Shown here: positions 19,464 through 21,753 of the stretch, piece after piece | Position numbering within the stretch: the stretch's first letter is position 1 | How the letters are laid out: each line of letters opens with the position of its first letter | IMG/VR virus record: IMGVR_UViG_3300003324_000627 | Location: 685-22,437 of that record | Direction: 5' to 3' (one strand) | Origin: a virus | DNA: 21,753 nucleotides | Notes under the pieces: model-generated | Databases searched by the model: none | What the model saw: only the letters and a program-made list of their open reading frames with translations | What the model was told of the DNA's origin: nothing | Translations under genes and position numbers: made by a program

Positions 19464-20072
19464 TCACCGTGGCGTCACCTCCAAATCGCCAGCGCAAATC
19501 TCGCGGATCACCATCGCGGGTACCGGCTGGTAATCCCACACATCGACCCCCACGTTGATCTGCCGGCCGTTGACCTTCCACGAGCGGTGCACGTGCCCGT
19601 GGACCAGCCAGTGTTCCAGGTCGTCGATGGGCCGCCGGTCGGTGAACCGGTCCGGGCGGCCCTCGACGCTTTCCCCCGCGAAGGGGTAGTGGCTGGCGAT
19701 AACCGTGTACCCGTCGAGCAGGGTGATCGGGAATTGGTTGACCGTCTGGACGTCAACGAAACCGCCATCGACCTTGTAGCGGTCAATCCAGTCCTGGCGC
19801 TTGACCTCGGGGCACATCGTGGGCCGGTCGTGGTTGCCGCACAGTAGGTACTTGCGGCCCAGCATCGCGGCGCACCGTTGCAGCGAGATATTGATGTCGC
19901 CCATGGCGACGTCGCCAAGGACGAAGACGACGTCGTCAGGGGAAACCAGAGAGTTGTGGCTATCGACCAGCGCCTGGTCGTGTTCCTCGATTGTGGCCCA
20001 GGGGCGGCCCTCGCCGAGGGTGAGGATGTTGCGGTGCCCGAAGTGCCAATCGGAGGTGAACCACACACTCAT
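19464..20072 (-). CDS. Metallophosphoesterase (calcineurin-like)
   Basis: A 202-aa enzyme with the complete metallophosphoesterase motif set. These are SDWHFGH (D8, H10), VLGDVAMG (D54), CGNHDRP (N80, H81), IASHYPF (H128) and VHGHVHRSW (H160, H162), which bind two metal ions. The length and motif order fit small phage phosphoesterases that act on nucleotides, nucleic-acid ends or phosphoproteins. The substrate cannot be told from sequence. The ATG overlaps the preceding stop as ATGA. It is convergent with the plus-strand cassette and ends the integrase-side operon. Confidence 0.85.
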   Translation of the reverse strand: MSVWFTSDWHFGHRNILTLGEGRPWATIEEHDQALVDSHNSLVSPDDVVFVLGDVAMGDINISLQRCAAMLGRKYLLCGNHDRPTMCPEVKRQDWIDRYKVDGGFVDVQTVNQFPITLLDGYTVIASHYPFAGESVEGRPDRFTDRRPIDDLEHWLVHGHVHRSWKVNGRQINVGVDVWDYQPVPAMVIREICAGDLEVTPR

Positions 20073-20227
20073 GAGTCGGCAACGAATTCCGCGTATGGGG
20101 CGATGTGCTCCTCACCCAACACCCACGCCAGCGAGTGATAGATCACATCAGCCGTGTGGTTCGTGCCGGCGTTCACCACGTCGCGCAACCGGTCCATTTC
20201 ATCTTCAACCTCTCGACGGCTACGCAC
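20069..20227 (-). CDS. Small hypothetical protein
   Basis: A short acidic protein, 52 aa from the GTG at 20227 or 42 aa from the ATG at 20197. The sequence SRREVEDEMDRLRDVVNAGT followed by NHTADVIYHSLAWVLGEEHI is helical. The GTG form overlaps the preceding gene's stop region and suits the compact operon, while the ATG form has GAGAGG eleven bases upstream. No family is recognised. Its stop overlaps the phosphoesterase start as ATGA. Confidence 0.55.
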   Translation of the reverse strand: MRSRREVEDEMDRLRDVVNAGTNHTADVIYHSLAWVLGEEHIAPYAEFVADS

Positions 20228-20420
20228 CGGGATTCTCAACGAGGTCGACGGTGATCCGGAACGTGTTACCCCAGTAGCGCAGCAGCAATGCGTTGTTCGG
20301 CTCACCAGCTGGGGCCTCCGGCCACACCTCGCAATCCATGTCACTGCGGACCAGGGCCTCGCAAATGGCGCCGGCGGCGAAAATATCCAGCTGCGGTTGT
20401 CTCGTGGTCGGGTCAGTCAT
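20220..20420 (-). CDS. Small hypothetical protein
   Basis: A 66-aa protein: QPQLDIFAAGAICEALVRSD, MDCEVWPEAPAGEPNNALLL, RYWGNTFRITVDLVENPGA. It looks like a small alpha/beta fold with a final beta hairpin. The ATG overlaps the preceding stop as ATGA and has AAGGAGCCGAG just upstream, the same ribosome-site sequence used by the 111-aa gene before it. Function is unknown. Confidence 0.6.
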   Translation of the reverse strand: MTDPTTRQPQLDIFAAGAICEALVRSDMDCEVWPEAPAGEPNNALLLRYWGNTFRITVDLVENPGA

Positions 20421-20752
20421 CGCTCGGCTCCTTGCTTTTCTGTTTGGTAGCGGGCACCCAGAATGAACGCCTCGGTATAGACCGTCGCGTACCGCGCCAC
20501 GTCTGCCTTGCGCTTAACAACTTCCTCGCGGGTGTTGAGACGTAGGAGTCTGAGCGCGCGCTGGAACGTGAGGTAGGCCAGCGACTCTGGATCAACCACG
20601 GGTTCAATGAGCGGGTCGAGCTGCCGGCCGGCGGCGTCGGCTTCCGCGGTGAGTTCCTGGATCAGGATGGACAGCCGGCGCCAGTCGGGGTGGTCCGGGC
20701 GTAGCGGGAAATTGTCGGGATCTGGGCTGGGGTCGATCAGTGGCAGTGGCAT
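20417..20752 (-). CDS. Hypothetical protein next to integrase
   Basis: A 111-aa protein with a proline/aspartate-rich start (PLPLIDPSPDPDNFPLRPDH) and helical remainder (RLSILIQELTAEADAAGRQL, YLTFQRALRLLRLNTREEVV, YTEAFILGARYQ). It resembles short conserved phage proteins of unknown role, and a coiled helical bundle is likely. AAGGAG lies 12 bases before the ATG. It begins 28 bp after the integrase stop, so it is probably co-transcribed with it. Confidence 0.6.
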   Translation of the reverse strand: MPLPLIDPSPDPDNFPLRPDHPDWRRLSILIQELTAEADAAGRQLDPLIEPVVDPESLAYLTFQRALRLLRLNTREEVVKRKADVARYATVYTEAFILGARYQTEKQGAER

Positions 20753-20780
20753 GGCTTCACTCGGCTCCTTATCAGTGCGG

Positions 20781-21753
20781 TCATGCGGGGCGCTTCTTCC
20801 TGGGCCTCTTGGTGATGGGGGTGACGTTGCCGGCGGTGGCGATAGCCGACAAGGCGGCGGCGATGCGCTCGTCCTGCTCCTGGGCGGCGTGCTGGTAACG
20901 CAGCGCCATCGCCGGGGTGGAATGCCCCAACCGGCGCATCAAATCCTTCAACGGGGCGCCGGTGCCCGCGGCGAACGTGGCACCGGTGTGCCGCAGCCCG
21001 TGCCATTTCAGGTCCGGGCGGCCAGCGGCGGCGCGGGCCCTGTACCAGTGATCATTCAGTGTTGTCTCGCACAAATGCCCCGTCGCGGTGCTCCCGGGGA
21101 ACAGCAGCCCGTCCGGGCCGGGTCCGGCGAACCGGCGCAGGTGGGTTTCGATCGCCGGCAGCAGGTGCGGCGGGATGGACACCACCCGCTTACCGGCGGC
21201 GCTTTTCGGGTCTTTCACGATCCGCCCCTGGGTGCGGGTGCGGGCCACGGAGTGCCGGATCCGCAGCTGCGCGGTGTCAAGGTCAACGTCGCGGCGGCGC
21301 AGCTCCAGCAGCTCCCCTTGCCTCGGGGCGCACCACGCAGCCAACAGGACGGCGAGCTGGTAGCGGTCCGGCATGGTAGTGACGATGATCTCCAGCTCAC
21401 TGAGAGTCGCCGGCCGGATCTCGGTCGCGGCTTTGGTTTGGCCCGCGCCGCGGATCCGGCACGGGTTCGCCGGTATCAACTCGTCGTCCACGGCGGTGTT
21501 GAGGATGGTGCGCAGCAGCGCGTAGGCGTGGGCCCGCGCGGTGGGCCCGGTCGCGCTGGCCAGCCGGCGGTGCCAGGTTCGCACCTCGGCGGCGGTGATC
21601 TCCGGCAGCGGCATGTCGCCGAAGGCGGGGACGATGTGGTTGGCCAGCAACTTTGAGTAGTGCTCGCGGGTGCGGATCTCCAGCTCCCGCTCGGCCAGCC
21701 AGGGCTCGGCGTAGTCGGCCAGCGTGATCGCGCCACGGCGGGGGCGCTGTTCG
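20781..21753 (-). CDS. int: Tyrosine integrase, N-terminus cut by window edge
   Basis: The visible 323 residues of a phage tyrosine recombinase, with the frame open to the window end, so the true start lies outside. The SAM-like core-binding domain is seen (ITLADYAEPWLAERELEIRT, HYSKLLANHIVPAFGDMPLP). The catalytic domain follows with CAPRQGELLELR (first catalytic Arg), a Lys-bearing hairpin (RIVKDPKSAAGKRVVSIP), WHGLRHTGATFAAG (HxxR), LGHSTPAMALRYQH (His and the Tyr nucleophile) and a basic tail. It inserts and removes the element at a host attachment site with the excisionase at 17986-18228. The attachment site itself is not identifiable here and may be just outside. Confidence 0.92.
   Translation of the reverse strand, partial: EQRPRRGAITLADYAEPWLAERELEIRTREHYSKLLANHIVPAFGDMPLPEITAAEVRTWHRRLASATGPTARAHAYALLRTILNTAVDDELIPANPCRIRGAGQTKAATEIRPATLSELEIIVTTMPDRYQLAVLLAAWCAPRQGELLELRRRDVDLDTAQLRIRHSVARTRTQGRIVKDPKSAAGKRVVSIPPHLLPAIETHLRRFAGPGPDGLLFPGSTATGHLCETTLNDHWYRARAAAGRPDLKWHGLRHTGATFAAGTGAPLKDLMRRLGHSTPAMALRYQHAAQEQDERIAAALSAIATAGNVTPITKRPRKKRPA

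Noticed and set aside
20753-20780. Attachment site beside the integrase
   Set aside because: The gap after the integrase stop holds only a ribosome site for the next gene. I see no core repeat or arm sites in the window, and the region upstream of the integrase lies outside.
1-21753. CRISPR array, tRNA, rRNA, insertion sequence
   Set aside because: No regularly spaced repeats, cloverleaf-like sequence or transposase motifs were noticed on either strand by eye. A tRNA scan would be needed to exclude a degenerate tRNA.

Overview
The window looks like the early/regulatory half of a temperate actinobacteriophage genome or an integrated prophage. The evidence is high GC, heavy GTG start use, a tyrosine integrase at the right edge, an excisionase-like HTH gene, a RecT/YqaJ recombination pair, a RuvC-like resolvase, two ParB-like proteins, an Lsr2-like protein, a DUF1653 protein and many tiny zinc-ribbon or single-helix membrane proteins. 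The Lsr2-like protein and this mix of small genes point to an actinobacterial, probably mycolic-acid-group, host. No structural, packaging or lysis genes are present, and no host genes are recognisable, so free phage and prophage cannot be told apart here.

Layout from right to left. At 19464-21753 (minus) lie the integrase (N-terminus cut by the window edge), three small unknown proteins and a metallophosphoesterase. At 18413-19408 is the only plus-strand block, three tightly packed genes: a 192-aa unknown in the usual repressor position, an 82-aa unknown, and a 55-aa basic protein of a type common in actinophages. The 18229-18412 divergent region has a good leftward promoter (TTGACA, 17 bp, TAGGAC) that would give an almost leaderless excisionase mRNA, and two perfect palindromes. 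From 17882 down to 3339 runs one long, nearly gapless minus-strand operon. It carries two ParB-like proteins, YqaJ exonuclease and RecT annealase, then an AAA+ ATPase / 40-aa membrane protein / vWA cassette. Next come a replication-initiator-like protein and a helicase-loader-like zinc protein, the RuvC-like resolvase, and a membrane group with an SPFH-type lipoprotein and small transmembrane proteins. An XRE-type HTH protein and small unknowns finish it. The left 3.3 kb is split into short units separated by hairpin terminators: the Lsr2-like gene, a Cys-containing unknown, DUF1653 plus a zinc/HTH protein, a 40-aa membrane peptide, and a secreted 60-aa peptide coupled to a 30-aa membrane peptide.

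The early operon probably takes an incoming genome from regulation (excisionase, ParB-like, XRE) through recombination (YqaJ, RecT, RuvC) and replication initiation to host-interaction functions (AAA/vWA, SPFH lipoprotein, Lsr2-like, secreted and membrane peptides). Twenty gene junctions are exact 4-base ATGA or GTGA stop/start overlaps, which was the main guide for start sites and for several genes of 30-60 codons.

The most interesting items are the coupled AAA / micro-membrane protein / vWA cassette, the Lsr2-like protein whose canonical RGR DNA-contact motif reads YGK, the SPFH lipoprotein in an early phage operon, and the plus-strand lysogeny-position cassette with no recognisable repressor.
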